Positions 19,052 through 27,526 are shown, numbered from the stretch's first letter. The stretch: DNA of 36,962 nucleotides from Bacteroidales bacterium (GCA_016935355.1 JAFGRC010000103.1:1-36962); one strand, 5' to 3'. Translations and numbers: made by a program. The notes: generated by a model not told the origin, from the letters alone.

Positions 19052-19918
19052 ATGACAATCACAACACTGGCGGAGAATCTGACCTATCAGCGGGGACTGA
19101 TCTCGGAACACGGATTATCGCTCCTGATCGAGGTCAATGGAAAAGGTATCCTTTTCGATACGGGACAGGGTTATGCCCTGATGCACAATGCCAGGCAACT
19201 CGGTATCAACCTTGGTGAGGTGGATGATGTTGTGATCAGTCATGGACATTACGATCATACCGGGGGACTGGCAGACGTACTTGAAGTGAATCAGAGGGCT
19301 GCACTATATCTGAAAGAGGAAGCTTTTTCCGGTAAACTGAAGGAGCTGGTGCATAACAGGCCTGAGGTAGATGGAACCGGACTGAAAGGACTGAAGGGAC
19401 AGAAGGGCAGGAAGAAGTACATTGGTATGGATCATACTGACAGGAATATATTTGACCGGGCGCACTTGCTTCATGAGCCCCTGGAAATTGAAGAGGATGT
19501 GTTCGTCATGACAAATATCCCCATTGAGAACAAGGCAGACACAGGGTTTACAGGTTTCATGACAGGACGCGACGAGGATTACAAACCTGACGAATTCCTG
19601 GATGAACTGTACCTTGTAGTCCGGCACAAAGGAAGGATCTCCGTCTTCAGCGGTTGCTCGCACCGGGGAATATCCAACATCCTGACCGCAGCGGTGAAAC
19701 ATTTCAGGTTGCCTGTGGCACTTGTCCTGGGGGGCTTTCATCTGTCCGGCTGTACCGGTGAGCAATACAGGGCGGTAGCAGACAACCTCAACAAACACCA
19801 TCCAGAATCCATCGGGGTATGCCACTGTACAGGCGTTGATGCCTATGGCAGGCTGAGAAGTGATTGCGGAGAAACCGTCTTCTACAATCCTTGTGGAAAC
19901 AGGATCCGTCTTTCATAA
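19052..19918 (+). CDS. MBL-fold metallo-hydrolase (dihydropterin-RFA-P synthase-like)
   Basis: Start at internal ATG 19052 (MTITTLAENLTYQRGLISEHGLSLLIEVNGKGILFDTGQG), VVISHGHYDHTGGL, FSGCSHRGISNI, VLGGFHLSG, GVCHCTG. The ORF extension to 18938 overlaps the HK remnant. Confidence 0.88.
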   Translation: MTITTLAENLTYQRGLISEHGLSLLIEVNGKGILFDTGQGYALMHNARQLGINLGEVDDVVISHGHYDHTGGLADVLEVNQRAALYLKEEAFSGKLKELVHNRPEVDGTGLKGLKGQKGRKKYIGMDHTDRNIFDRAHLLHEPLEIEEDVFVMTNIPIENKADTGFTGFMTGRDEDYKPDEFLDELYLVVRHKGRISVFSGCSHRGISNILTAAVKHFRLPVALVLGGFHLSGCTGEQYRAVADNLNKHHPESIGVCHCTGVDAYGRLRSDCGETVFYNPCGNRIRLS

Positions 19919-20224
19919 TTGTTGCAGCACTGATCTTGCATGTAAGTGAAGAGGCTGAAATTTGCTTAATGAAGGAAAGGAATTCAAGCCGCAGATTCAG
20001 ACGAAAAAGCCTGATAGATGAAACAGTCCTGTTTGGTGCATTAATATAACGTTTGGGATGTGGGTTGCAGTTCGATGAATCGTCATTAAAGCGGATGATT
20101 GCTGAAAGGAACATCAGACCTTTTCTCACGGAATGAGCGTATTTTTTCCGCCAGAGGACCAGTCAACAAAATATTATTATACTTTTAAATATTCGTTTTA
20201 TTAACCTAATAACTTACAACAACC

Positions 20225-21481
20225 ATGAAAAAACTCTTACTTTTTACTTTCATTTCAGGGTTCCTGATTTGTTGTACAGGGTTTCTGAGTAACGGTTTTT
20301 CAGCTACTGGTGCTGAGCAACCGGTCACATACACCGTTACCATTGACCAGCCTGTAAACGGCAACCTGACACTGAGTCCCGCCCTTCCTGCCGACGGAAT
20401 ATACCCGGAAGGAACGGTTGTGACTGTAACCGCCAAACCTGATGCCGGTTATGCATTCGATGCCGGTTATTACTCCGTGCCGGGGCGGTTTGGCCAGATG
20501 TACACCGAATTTGCAACCCCCACGTTTACGGTGACCATTGACCAGGATAAGCACATCGGGGCTTCATTCATTGAAGCTTCCGCGCTTGAAGGCTTTACCG
20601 TCAAGCATGATATCGTGTTTGCAAAGCCGGGTGTCAAGACGCTGAAATATGATGTTTTCACGCCGGACGGGGCAAAAAACCTTCCCTGCATTGTCATTAT
20701 CCATGGCGGCGGCTGGTCGGCCAACAGCGAGGACATTATGAGGGGACTTGCCAGAGAACTTGTGAGGGATGGCAAATATGTGGTTGTCAGCATTGATTAC
20801 CGCTGGGCAGGTCAGCTTGACGGGGATGAAACGGGCAATACCATGGCCAACCTTATCGAGGACTGCTATGGTGCCATCGTGCACATCATGGAACATGCAG
20901 CGGAATACGGAGCGGATCCGGATAAAATTGCCGTTACAGGTGACAGCGCGGGCGGACACCTCTCAGCCGCTGTAGCTGTTATGGCCCACAAGATCGGTGA
21001 TGGTGGTTTTGGAAAAACACCGGGTGTATTTGAGTACATGCCTTCCTACGTACCGGCCGGAAAGTCAATTGACCAGGTAAGAGCAGAGGTTATGTCAGCC
21101 ATTAAGGCTGCTGCACCCAGTTACGGAGTGTTTGCAGGTCTGAATACCTATACGGATGATCCTGCTGCAGATTCAACATGGACGCAGGCGGTATCACCAA
21201 TTAATAACATTCCAAATGCAGCTGACAGGGCTGTACCGCATTACCTGACACGTGGATCAAGGGATGGCCTGATCCGCCATGAAATGGTACAAACGTATTT
21301 GGATGCGTTGGTCGCTGCTGGTCACCGTGCAGAATATATACAGGTTGGCGGGGCCGGACATGCATTCTTTGACTGGAAGCCAAATGAACAGACTAAAGCA
21401 ACTTTCAAAAAATACGGGGTATATTATGCTGCTCAGATGCAGCTGTTCTATGATTCGGTATTTTATCCGGAAAGGCTATAA
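20225..21481 (+). CDS. Secreted alpha/beta hydrolase (esterase/lipase) with N-terminal bacterial-repeat domain
   Basis: 418 aa; signal peptide; YTVTIDQPVNGNLTLSPALPADGIYPEGTVVTVTAKPDAGYAF repeat domain; HGGGW oxyanion motif and GDSAGGH nucleophile elbow; GGAGHAF catalytic His region. Confidence 0.88.
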   Translation: MKKLLLFTFISGFLICCTGFLSNGFSATGAEQPVTYTVTIDQPVNGNLTLSPALPADGIYPEGTVVTVTAKPDAGYAFDAGYYSVPGRFGQMYTEFATPTFTVTIDQDKHIGASFIEASALEGFTVKHDIVFAKPGVKTLKYDVFTPDGAKNLPCIVIIHGGGWSANSEDIMRGLARELVRDGKYVVVSIDYRWAGQLDGDETGNTMANLIEDCYGAIVHIMEHAAEYGADPDKIAVTGDSAGGHLSAAVAVMAHKIGDGGFGKTPGVFEYMPSYVPAGKSIDQVRAEVMSAIKAAAPSYGVFAGLNTYTDDPAADSTWTQAVSPINNIPNAADRAVPHYLTRGSRDGLIRHEMVQTYLDALVAAGHRAEYIQVGGAGHAFFDWKPNEQTKATFKKYGVYYAAQMQLFYDSVFYPERL

Positions 21482-21503
21482 GCAGTCTGAAAAGAATATA
21501 AAT

Positions 21504-21537
21504 AACCCGGTAACTTTGTGCAAGTACCGGGTTTTTC
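21504..21537 (+). terminator. Intrinsic terminator after the esterase gene
   Basis: AACCCGGTA (21504-21512) / TACCGGGTT (21525-21533) with inner CTT/AAG pairing, followed by TTTT. Confidence 0.75.
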
Positions 21538-21602
21538 CATTTTTCACCAATCCAATTAAAAAATCAACAAAAATTTAACGAAATCCATATCCAAATGAAT
21601 CC

Positions 21603-22106
21603 TTATGTAAAAATAATCTGTGTTCCCTGTCCCCCGGACATTTCATAGAACCGGCCGACCGTTATAATATCAATTACCTCCTCAGTAAGATCTTCTTTCC
21701 TGATCTTGAACATGTCTGCAGCCATTTTGCAGGCATAAATCTCGCCTCCTCCTGCAACGATCATTTCCAGAAATTCCTTGACAGGAGGGAAGTCGAGTTT
21801 TTCCATCTGACTTTTCATCATGGCTGATACACCGGCTTCAACACCCGGTAGCATGCCCAATATTGTTGGGAACGGTAATCCTCCAGGCATGCGCAATGCG
21901 GGATTTCCCACTGTGCCTGTATGCAATTTGTCCATTTGCTTTTTGGTGATGGCGTCCAGTCCAAAAAAGGTAAAAAACAGTTTGGCTTCAATGCCTTCCA
22001 TTACAGCTCCGTTGGCCATGATCAGGGCTGCATATACATCTTCAATCGTTCCCTTGGCGCAGATGATGCACACTTTTTTCAGGGGATATTCTTCTTTTTG
22101 TGCCAT
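21603..22106 (-). CDS. DsrE/DsrF/DrsH-like family protein
   Basis: 167 aa; KKVCIICAKGTIEDVYAALIMANGAVMEGIEAKLFFTFFGLDAITKK...GEIYACKMAADMFKI. Confidence 0.88.
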   Translation of the reverse strand: MAQKEEYPLKKVCIICAKGTIEDVYAALIMANGAVMEGIEAKLFFTFFGLDAITKKQMDKLHTGTVGNPALRMPGGLPFPTILGMLPGVEAGVSAMMKSQMEKLDFPPVKEFLEMIVAGGGEIYACKMAADMFKIRKEDLTEEVIDIITVGRFYEMSGGQGTQIIFT

Positions 22107-22139
22107 ATTATTAATTTTAATTGTTTACAATACAACTTG

Positions 22140-22451
22140 TTAAATACAACTTGCGGGTTTGGGTATTCCGGCCAGTTTGGATGATATTTTTAAGGGACCA
22201 CCCGGAAAAAGCTGATACAACCCTTTAATGTCGGTTATACCTGAATTGCCTACCTTACGGATGGTGAGCTGTTCACCTGCCATATGTTTTTCACGGAGAT
22301 ACTCAAGAACCTCAAAATGTTTATCGGTCAGATCAATGTTGTATTCCTTGGCCATTTCGAAGGCCATCTCTTTAGTCCATTGCGAAGGATCTTCGAAGTA
22401 TCCCTCGGAATTTACATTTACCGTGATTTCTGCTAAAACTTTTTCTGCCAT
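22140..22451 (-). CDS. TusE/DsrC-family sulfur relay protein (single C-terminal Cys)
   Basis: 103 aa; DSEGYF-type NSEGYFEDPSQWTKEMAFEMAKEYNIDLTDKHFEVLEYLRE, YQLFPGGPLKISSKLAGIPKPASCI. Confidence 0.93.
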   Translation of the reverse strand: MAEKVLAEITVNVNSEGYFEDPSQWTKEMAFEMAKEYNIDLTDKHFEVLEYLREKHMAGEQLTIRKVGNSGITDIKGLYQLFPGGPLKISSKLAGIPKPASCI

Positions 22452-22454
22452 AAT

Positions 22455-22517
22455 ATTTAATGTTTAATGTTTAATGTGTGATGTTTCAACGTTCAACGTT
22501 TAAGGTTTCAGGTTCAA
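22455..22517 (+). repeat. Degenerate heptad-type repeats (TTTAATG)n / (TTCAACG)n
   Basis: ttaatgtttaatgtttaatgtgtgatgtttcaacgttcaacgtttaaggtttcaggttcaa between the TusE-like and DUF1641 genes, running into the DUF1641 3' end. Confidence 0.6.
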
Positions 22518-23073
22518 TTTTGCCGTATTGTGCCAGGTTTTTCATGAACATGACCATAAAGGTCATGCCTTTTCTCATTTCGGGACTGCGAAATTCTTTT
22601 AACAGCTTCCAATAAGAGTAATCTGGCATTTCATCGATATTCATGCTGTTGAAGACTTTCACGATATTATCAATTACATTGCCGCTTTCCCTGAAAAATT
22701 CAAAATACCCTTTGGTTTCGAATTCATGCAGTTTTTTAGTTAGGTCAATGATCATCTCATTTACCATCGGTCCGGCATCTTTGGCAAGATCTGAAAGGCT
22801 TTCGATCATATTAACCATGCTGGTAAATGCAGGTATGTTCTTCAGCAATTTGATCATGAACAGTTTTAAAATATCAGGATCCAGTTCCACTGAATAATTC
22901 TCAAGTTCAGCAACAGCCGTGTCATACATGTCCTTGCCGATGATGGACAGATCTGATGTCAGATCTTCCATAGAGGATCTTTTAAGTTTCTGCTCATGCA
23001 TGTAATCCAGCAATGTATCAAGCTTCCGGTTGATCTCGTCGATCTGTCCCTGCAATTGGCCATTTTCGTTCAT
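22486..23073 (-). CDS. DUF1641 domain-containing protein
   Basis: 195 aa; ALELL-type helical pattern; MIESLSDLAKDAGPMVNEMIIDLTKKLHEFETKGYFEFFRESGNVIDNIVKVFN...LLKEFRSPEMRKGMTFMVMFMKNLAQ; next to an SQR-like gene, as is common for DUF1641. Confidence 0.8.
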   Translation of the reverse strand: MNENGQLQGQIDEINRKLDTLLDYMHEQKLKRSSMEDLTSDLSIIGKDMYDTAVAELENYSVELDPDILKLFMIKLLKNIPAFTSMVNMIESLSDLAKDAGPMVNEMIIDLTKKLHEFETKGYFEFFRESGNVIDNIVKVFNSMNIDEMPDYSYWKLLKEFRSPEMRKGMTFMVMFMKNLAQYGKIEPETLNVER

Positions 23074-23086
23074 TGTATTTCGTATA

Positions 23087-24325
23087 TTAATATTTAACCA
23101 TCCGTTTACCGGCCATACTCATCTCGGCTTCAATAGGCAGTTCTTTCCCCTTCAGTAAAATATGCCAGTATATCCATCTGAAAAGCAATTTGCCATAATG
23201 GTTGATCTTGGTATTCTGTAAAAGTCCAAACGGACCGATCCCGGGCAGGGGAAATGTTCCCGGCAGGGGTTCGGTCTCGTAATTGAAATCGATCAACGCT
23301 CCTTTTCCATACCCTGTTTCTATATAACAATTGGAATGTCCGTCAAAATGTGCTTTTAATGGTCGGTTGTCAATCGCACTGAGGATGTTCTCGAACAGAA
23401 TGTCAGCTGAAAAATGTGCCACCGAACCGGCTTTTGATGTCGGCAGGTCAGCCGCATCACCAATGGCAAAAATATCTTTATAAGTTTCATGCTGCAAGGT
23501 ATGCCTGTTTACCGGAACATAATTCAGATCGTCTCCCAGTCCGCTTTTACCAACGAAATCAGCGCCCTTATTCACAGGAATAATGGTGAGGACATCAAAA
23601 GGGACTTCCCGTTCATCATAAGATATGAGTTTCTTATTTTCATTATCGATGCGTTCGATGTAAAAATCAGGAATGATGTTGATGTCTTTTTCTTTCAGCA
23701 GGTCGCTCAGCATCTGAGTGGCAACGGGCTTGGTAAATGCACCGGCAAGAGGTGTTACGAATGATATTTCAACTTTATCGCGGATTCCTTTTTCCGTGAA
23801 AAACGCTTCGGCAAGACAAACGAATTCAATTGGGGCAACCGGACATTTAAAAGGCATTTCAGTAATTGCCAGAACCAGTTTACCGCCTTCCCATGACCTG
23901 AAATATTCGCGCAATGCTAAAGCTCCTTCAACTGTATAGAAATCAAAAATTTCTTTATGCCAGAACTTATCTTTCATGCCGGGTGTTTCTTCAGGACTTA
24001 TTCTGGCACCTGATGCGATAATGAGAAAATCGTAGTCAAGGGATTTGCCATTTGTAAGAACCACACGGTGATTTTCGGGATCAATACGGTCAATTTCCTG
24101 ATACAATAAACTTACACCGGCCGGGATAAAATCACTTTTTGGTTTGATAACATCCTGCTTGTCATAAATACCGAAAGGTATGAACAAGAAACCGGGTTGG
24201 TAATAATGTCTTTTTTCCTTATCAATGATTGTAATGTTCCATTCTTCCCGGTCAAGGGCTTTGCGCAGCCTGTTTGCCATGATGGTTCCGGCAGTTCCTG
24301 CTCCGAGTATGATTATTTTCTTCAT
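23087..24325 (-). CDS. Sulfide:quinone oxidoreductase-like FAD/NAD(P)-binding flavoprotein
   Basis: MKKIIILGAGTAGTIMANRLRK...HYYQPGFLFIPFG...DFLIIASGARISPEETPG...MPFKCPVAPIEF...DIFAIGDAADLPTSKAGSVAHFSADIL...NCYIETGYGKGALIDFNYE. Start at the internal Met (24325); the ORF extends to 24373. Confidence 0.88.
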   Translation of the reverse strand: MKKIIILGAGTAGTIMANRLRKALDREEWNITIIDKEKRHYYQPGFLFIPFGIYDKQDVIKPKSDFIPAGVSLLYQEIDRIDPENHRVVLTNGKSLDYDFLIIASGARISPEETPGMKDKFWHKEIFDFYTVEGALALREYFRSWEGGKLVLAITEMPFKCPVAPIEFVCLAEAFFTEKGIRDKVEISFVTPLAGAFTKPVATQMLSDLLKEKDINIIPDFYIERIDNENKKLISYDEREVPFDVLTIIPVNKGADFVGKSGLGDDLNYVPVNRHTLQHETYKDIFAIGDAADLPTSKAGSVAHFSADILFENILSAIDNRPLKAHFDGHSNCYIETGYGKGALIDFNYETEPLPGTFPLPGIGPFGLLQNTKINHYGKLLFRWIYWHILLKGKELPIEAEMSMAGKRMVKY

Positions 24326-24415
24326 GTTGCCAACTGGTTTTAATGTGAATTCAATAACAAAAATAGTGGACATACATTTTTAATTTCTGATCATGCATAT
24401 GATAAGTATCAGGTG

Positions 24416-24429
24416 ATGATAATTATCAT
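24416..24429. promoter_or_regulatory. Candidate FNR/CRP-type operator: perfect palindrome ATGATAATTATCAT
   Basis: 14-bp perfect palindrome in the divergent SQR/crp intergenic region; ATGAT-N4-ATCAT matches 8 of 10 positions of the FNR box TTGAT-N4-ATCAA with the same spacing. Confidence 0.55.
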
Positions 24430-24464
24430 AGAGAAGAAATATTTATTGTAATTTTACTGGAATA

Positions 24465-25163
24465 GTGGTCATGGAAAGTATAAACACATGCAATTGCGAG
24501 GGTTGCGAACTGAAATCCCTTTTCTTTGAGAATGTCACCACCTCAGAGATTGAATCCATATGTACACGTAAAACAGAGCATGAGTACAGCAAAGGAGATA
24601 TAATCATTCAGGAGGGTGAGGCAATCCAGGACTTTATATACCTGAAGACGGGACTGGTCAAGTTATACCGAAGTGGAAACAACGGTAAGGAGCAAATTAT
24701 TTGTTTTGCATTGCCACTTGACTTTGTAAGCCTGTTGAGTATATTTTCGGAACAAAAATACAATTATTCTGTCGCTGCTCTAGAGGATTCAGTGACATGC
24801 AACATCAGGATGGAAGAGGTAAAAAGCATTGCTTCGCAAAACGGAAAGTTTACACTGAGTCTGATCGAAAAAGTGAACAAAGCTACTGACAGGATTATCC
24901 TCGATTTCCTTGAAGTTAAACAAAAGCGGCTTTATGGACGCATTGCATATATTCTTCTCTATTTTTCAAAGAAAATATATAATAGCAAATCGTTTGATTT
25001 GCCGGTATCCAGAAAAGAGATTGCTGAATATATTGGCATGACCGTGGAAAATGTGATCCGTTCACTTTCCGACCTGCGCAAAGACGGAATCATTAAAATA
25101 TTTGGCCCGAACATTGAAATTGTTGATGAGGACAGGCTCTTGCGGATTTCGGAACTAAGCTGA
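24465..25163 (+). CDS. Crp/Fnr family transcriptional regulator (Cys-rich N-terminus)
   Basis: 232 aa; cNMP-type GDIIIQEGEAIQDFIYLKTGLVKLYR, C-terminal HTH LPVSRKEIAEYIGMTVENVIRSLSDLRKDGII. Confidence 0.92.
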   Translation: MVMESINTCNCEGCELKSLFFENVTTSEIESICTRKTEHEYSKGDIIIQEGEAIQDFIYLKTGLVKLYRSGNNGKEQIICFALPLDFVSLLSIFSEQKYNYSVAALEDSVTCNIRMEEVKSIASQNGKFTLSLIEKVNKATDRIILDFLEVKQKRLYGRIAYILLYFSKKIYNSKSFDLPVSRKEIAEYIGMTVENVIRSLSDLRKDGIIKIFGPNIEIVDEDRLLRISELS

Positions 25164-25333
25164 TTCATTGGATTTCACAATCCAGTTTGATGTGCCTTGC
25201 GAACATATACCGGCAAATAATTCATTGGTGGTAATGTAATGAAGGCATTTCCGGTATTTTTAACGACAGCTGTGCAGTAAATGCATACCCGGATATGAAG
25301 GATCTTAAGCCTTTCAGGTAATGAATTAAAGCA

Positions 25334-26029
25334 TTATCCTTTCTTACTGATTTCCAGCAGAGACTGCATGTTTGTGATCCGGATGTTTTTATCTTCCAGT
25401 TTTATCAGACCATCCTTTTCAAAGGTTTTAAGCAATTTTACAGTGCTTTCCACAGATATGCCAGCAAAATCTGCAATATCTTTTCTTGATAACAATGAAA
25501 AAACCTGTTCGTCTGTGAAACGCTGATCGCTCAGGTAGAGCAGCGTGTCGGCCAGACGGCCGTTCATTTGTTTATACATCATATTTCCGAGTGTGCCAAG
25601 CAGCATATTGTTTTGTTCACAGTAACGTTTGATGATGCCGTGTGCAAAAAGGCCATTGCTTTTAACAATTTTGTCCAGAGCCGGTTTGTTGATGAGGTAT
25701 ACCTGTGTGTCTTTAAGGGCCTGCGTGGAATAGTTGAATACCTGCTGGTCAAAAACAACGGAAAGGCCCGCCAGATCTCCTGCCTGCAGCAAACTTAAGT
25801 TGAAATTACGGGTCATGTTACCTTCAATATATTGCTTGACCAGTCCGTTAATAATAAAAAGCACATAGGAAGAAAAGGCTCCCTGTTTGGTAAGGTTCTC
25901 TCCTTTGCGAAACAGAACCTGCGTTCTGCTGTCCTGCATGATTTCCATTTCTTCCGGTGAAAGAGATTGAAAACAGGGTGCCTGAATATCACAAATGAAG
26001 TCTTTATCCGATTCGGAAAGGGTTTTCAT
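25334..26029 (-). CDS. Crp/Fnr family transcriptional regulator
   Basis: 231 aa; FRKGENLTKQGAFSSYVLFIINGLVKQYIE, HTH LLSRKDIADFAGISVESTVKLLKTFEKDGLIK; N-terminal CDIQAPCFQSLS. Confidence 0.92.
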   Translation of the reverse strand: MKTLSESDKDFICDIQAPCFQSLSPEEMEIMQDSRTQVLFRKGENLTKQGAFSSYVLFIINGLVKQYIEGNMTRNFNLSLLQAGDLAGLSVVFDQQVFNYSTQALKDTQVYLINKPALDKIVKSNGLFAHGIIKRYCEQNNMLLGTLGNMMYKQMNGRLADTLLYLSDQRFTDEQVFSLLSRKDIADFAGISVESTVKLLKTFEKDGLIKLEDKNIRITNMQSLLEISKKG

Positions 26030-26148
26030 CTTTAATTATTAGAATAAACAGCTAAGTTAAAACTAAATCAATAAAATAGTTGAGGTATTTCAATTGTTGG
26101 ATTGAACAGCCAGAGGGCAAACTGCTTTTACGACTGCGCATAACCGGC

Positions 26149-26156
26149 TAATTTTG
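26149..26156 (+). promoter_or_regulatory. Putative -7 promoter element (TAATTTTG) for the thioredoxin gene run
   Basis: TAnnTTTG consensus match about 41 nt upstream of ATG at 26197. Confidence 0.4.
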
Positions 26157-26196
26157 CATCGTGAAACATCTGTATAAATCAAATAAACCATAAATT

Positions 26197-26568
26197 ATGT
26201 TGTACACAAATCTGAAACACATTGAATCGGCAGCTGATCATCAGAAAATTATCAGCGAAAACAATAATGTAATGGTATGCTGTGGCCGTATGGGTCCCAT
26301 GTGTATCCCTGTTTACGGAATAATGGAAGATCTGGAGGAAGAATACAAACATGTGAAGTTTTACGATATGGAATTTGACAATCCGGAATCACACGTAATC
26401 CGTAATGCTCCCGAATGCCGGGGTTTTATGGGACTTCCGTATGTGGTGTATTATAAGAACGGTAAAATTGTGAAGGCCACCAGCAGCATACAGTCCATGG
26501 AACAGGTAAAGGATATTCTGAATCAGGAATTTGGCGTAACAAAACAGGTTGAGCGTTATGCATCCTGA
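26197..26568 (+). CDS. Atypical thioredoxin-family protein (CCGRMGPMC motif)
   Basis: 123 aa; Trx fold pattern VMVCCGRMGPMCIPVYGIMEDLEEEYKHVKFYDMEFDNPESHVIRNAPECRGFMGLPYVVYYKNGKIV (LP in the cis-Pro region). Confidence 0.85.
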   Translation: MLYTNLKHIESAADHQKIISENNNVMVCCGRMGPMCIPVYGIMEDLEEEYKHVKFYDMEFDNPESHVIRNAPECRGFMGLPYVVYYKNGKIVKATSSIQSMEQVKDILNQEFGVTKQVERYAS

Positions 26569-27526
26569 TCATCATTATGACGCAATCATTATTGGTGCGG
26601 GTCCGGCCGGACTCACGGCGGGCATATATCTGTCCAGGGCCAGATTGAAAACACTTATACTCACGGAAGGTATGGCCGGAGGTCAGCTGATCCTGACGCA
26701 TGAGATCGCCAATTATCCTGGTGTTGAAAGTGTCAGTGGATACCAGCTCGCCAATATCATGAAAAAACAGGCAAAATCGTTTGGATGCGAAATTAAGACG
26801 AACACAATCAGCAAAAAACTTGATCTTTCGGGAGCCGTTAAAAGTGTCACACTTGCAAATGGCGATACCTTTACGTCCCATGCCCTGATCCTCAGTCCGG
26901 GAGGCAGACCCCGTAACCTGAATGTTCCGGGAGAGGACCGTTTTAAAGGACGCGGGATATCCTATTGCGCGACCTGTGACGGTGATTTCTTTACCGGCAA
27001 AGAGATCACGGTGGTTGGCGGTGGCAATTCGGCACTTGAAGAGGCGGTCTCGCTTACCAGATATGCCAGTAAAGTCACCATTGTTCACCAGTTCAATCAT
27101 TTTCAGGCATACCGTCATGCTGTTGAAGAAGCACAAAACAATCCCAGGATAGACTTTATGATGGAATCGACCATTGTTGAATTTTACGGAAAGGAAAACC
27201 TGGAAGGCGTTAAGATCAAGAATATCAATAAAGGAACAATACGTCAGTACAAAACTGACGGTGTTTTTATCTTCATCGGATATGTTCCCAATACGGAATT
27301 TCTGGACGGTCTCATTGAAAAGAATGCTATGGGTGAGATTCAGGTTTCTTCGCAGATGGAAACAAATGTTCCGGGTGTTTTTGCAGCGGGTGATTCCGTT
27401 GTTAAAAAATACAGACAGGTGACTACTGCAATAAGTGACGGTACAATAGCTGCTCTTTCGGCAACGGAATATATTAACAGGATCAAACAAAAAACTAGTC
27501 GTCAAATTTTAACTTCAATATCATGA
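26558..27526 (+). CDS. trxB: Thioredoxin-disulfide reductase
   Basis: IIIGAGPAGLTAGIYLSRA, active-site CATCDGDFF, GGGNSALEEAVSLT, FAAGDSVVKKYRQVTTAISDGTIAA. Start MHPDHHYD at 26558, overlapping the upstream gene. Confidence 0.96.
   Translation: MHPDHHYDAIIIGAGPAGLTAGIYLSRARLKTLILTEGMAGGQLILTHEIANYPGVESVSGYQLANIMKKQAKSFGCEIKTNTISKKLDLSGAVKSVTLANGDTFTSHALILSPGGRPRNLNVPGEDRFKGRGISYCATCDGDFFTGKEITVVGGGNSALEEAVSLTRYASKVTIVHQFNHFQAYRHAVEEAQNNPRIDFMMESTIVEFYGKENLEGVKIKNINKGTIRQYKTDGVFIFIGYVPNTEFLDGLIEKNAMGEIQVSSQMETNVPGVFAAGDSVVKKYRQVTTAISDGTIAALSATEYINRIKQKTSRQILTSIS

Noticed and set aside
19304-19825. 173-aa minus-strand ORF opposite the MBL gene
   Set aside because: Antisense to the clear MBL-fold gene and has no protein-like domain.
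22455-22517. Possible CRISPR-like repeat
   Set aside because: Contiguous heptad-type microsatellite with no spacers and no cas genes nearby.
26426-27505. 359-aa minus-strand ORF opposite trxB
   Set aside because: Fully antisense to trxB, whose FAD and NADPH motifs and CATCDGDFF active site are unambiguous; the antisense translation has low-complexity, Cys/Phe/Arg-biased composition and no recognisable domain.
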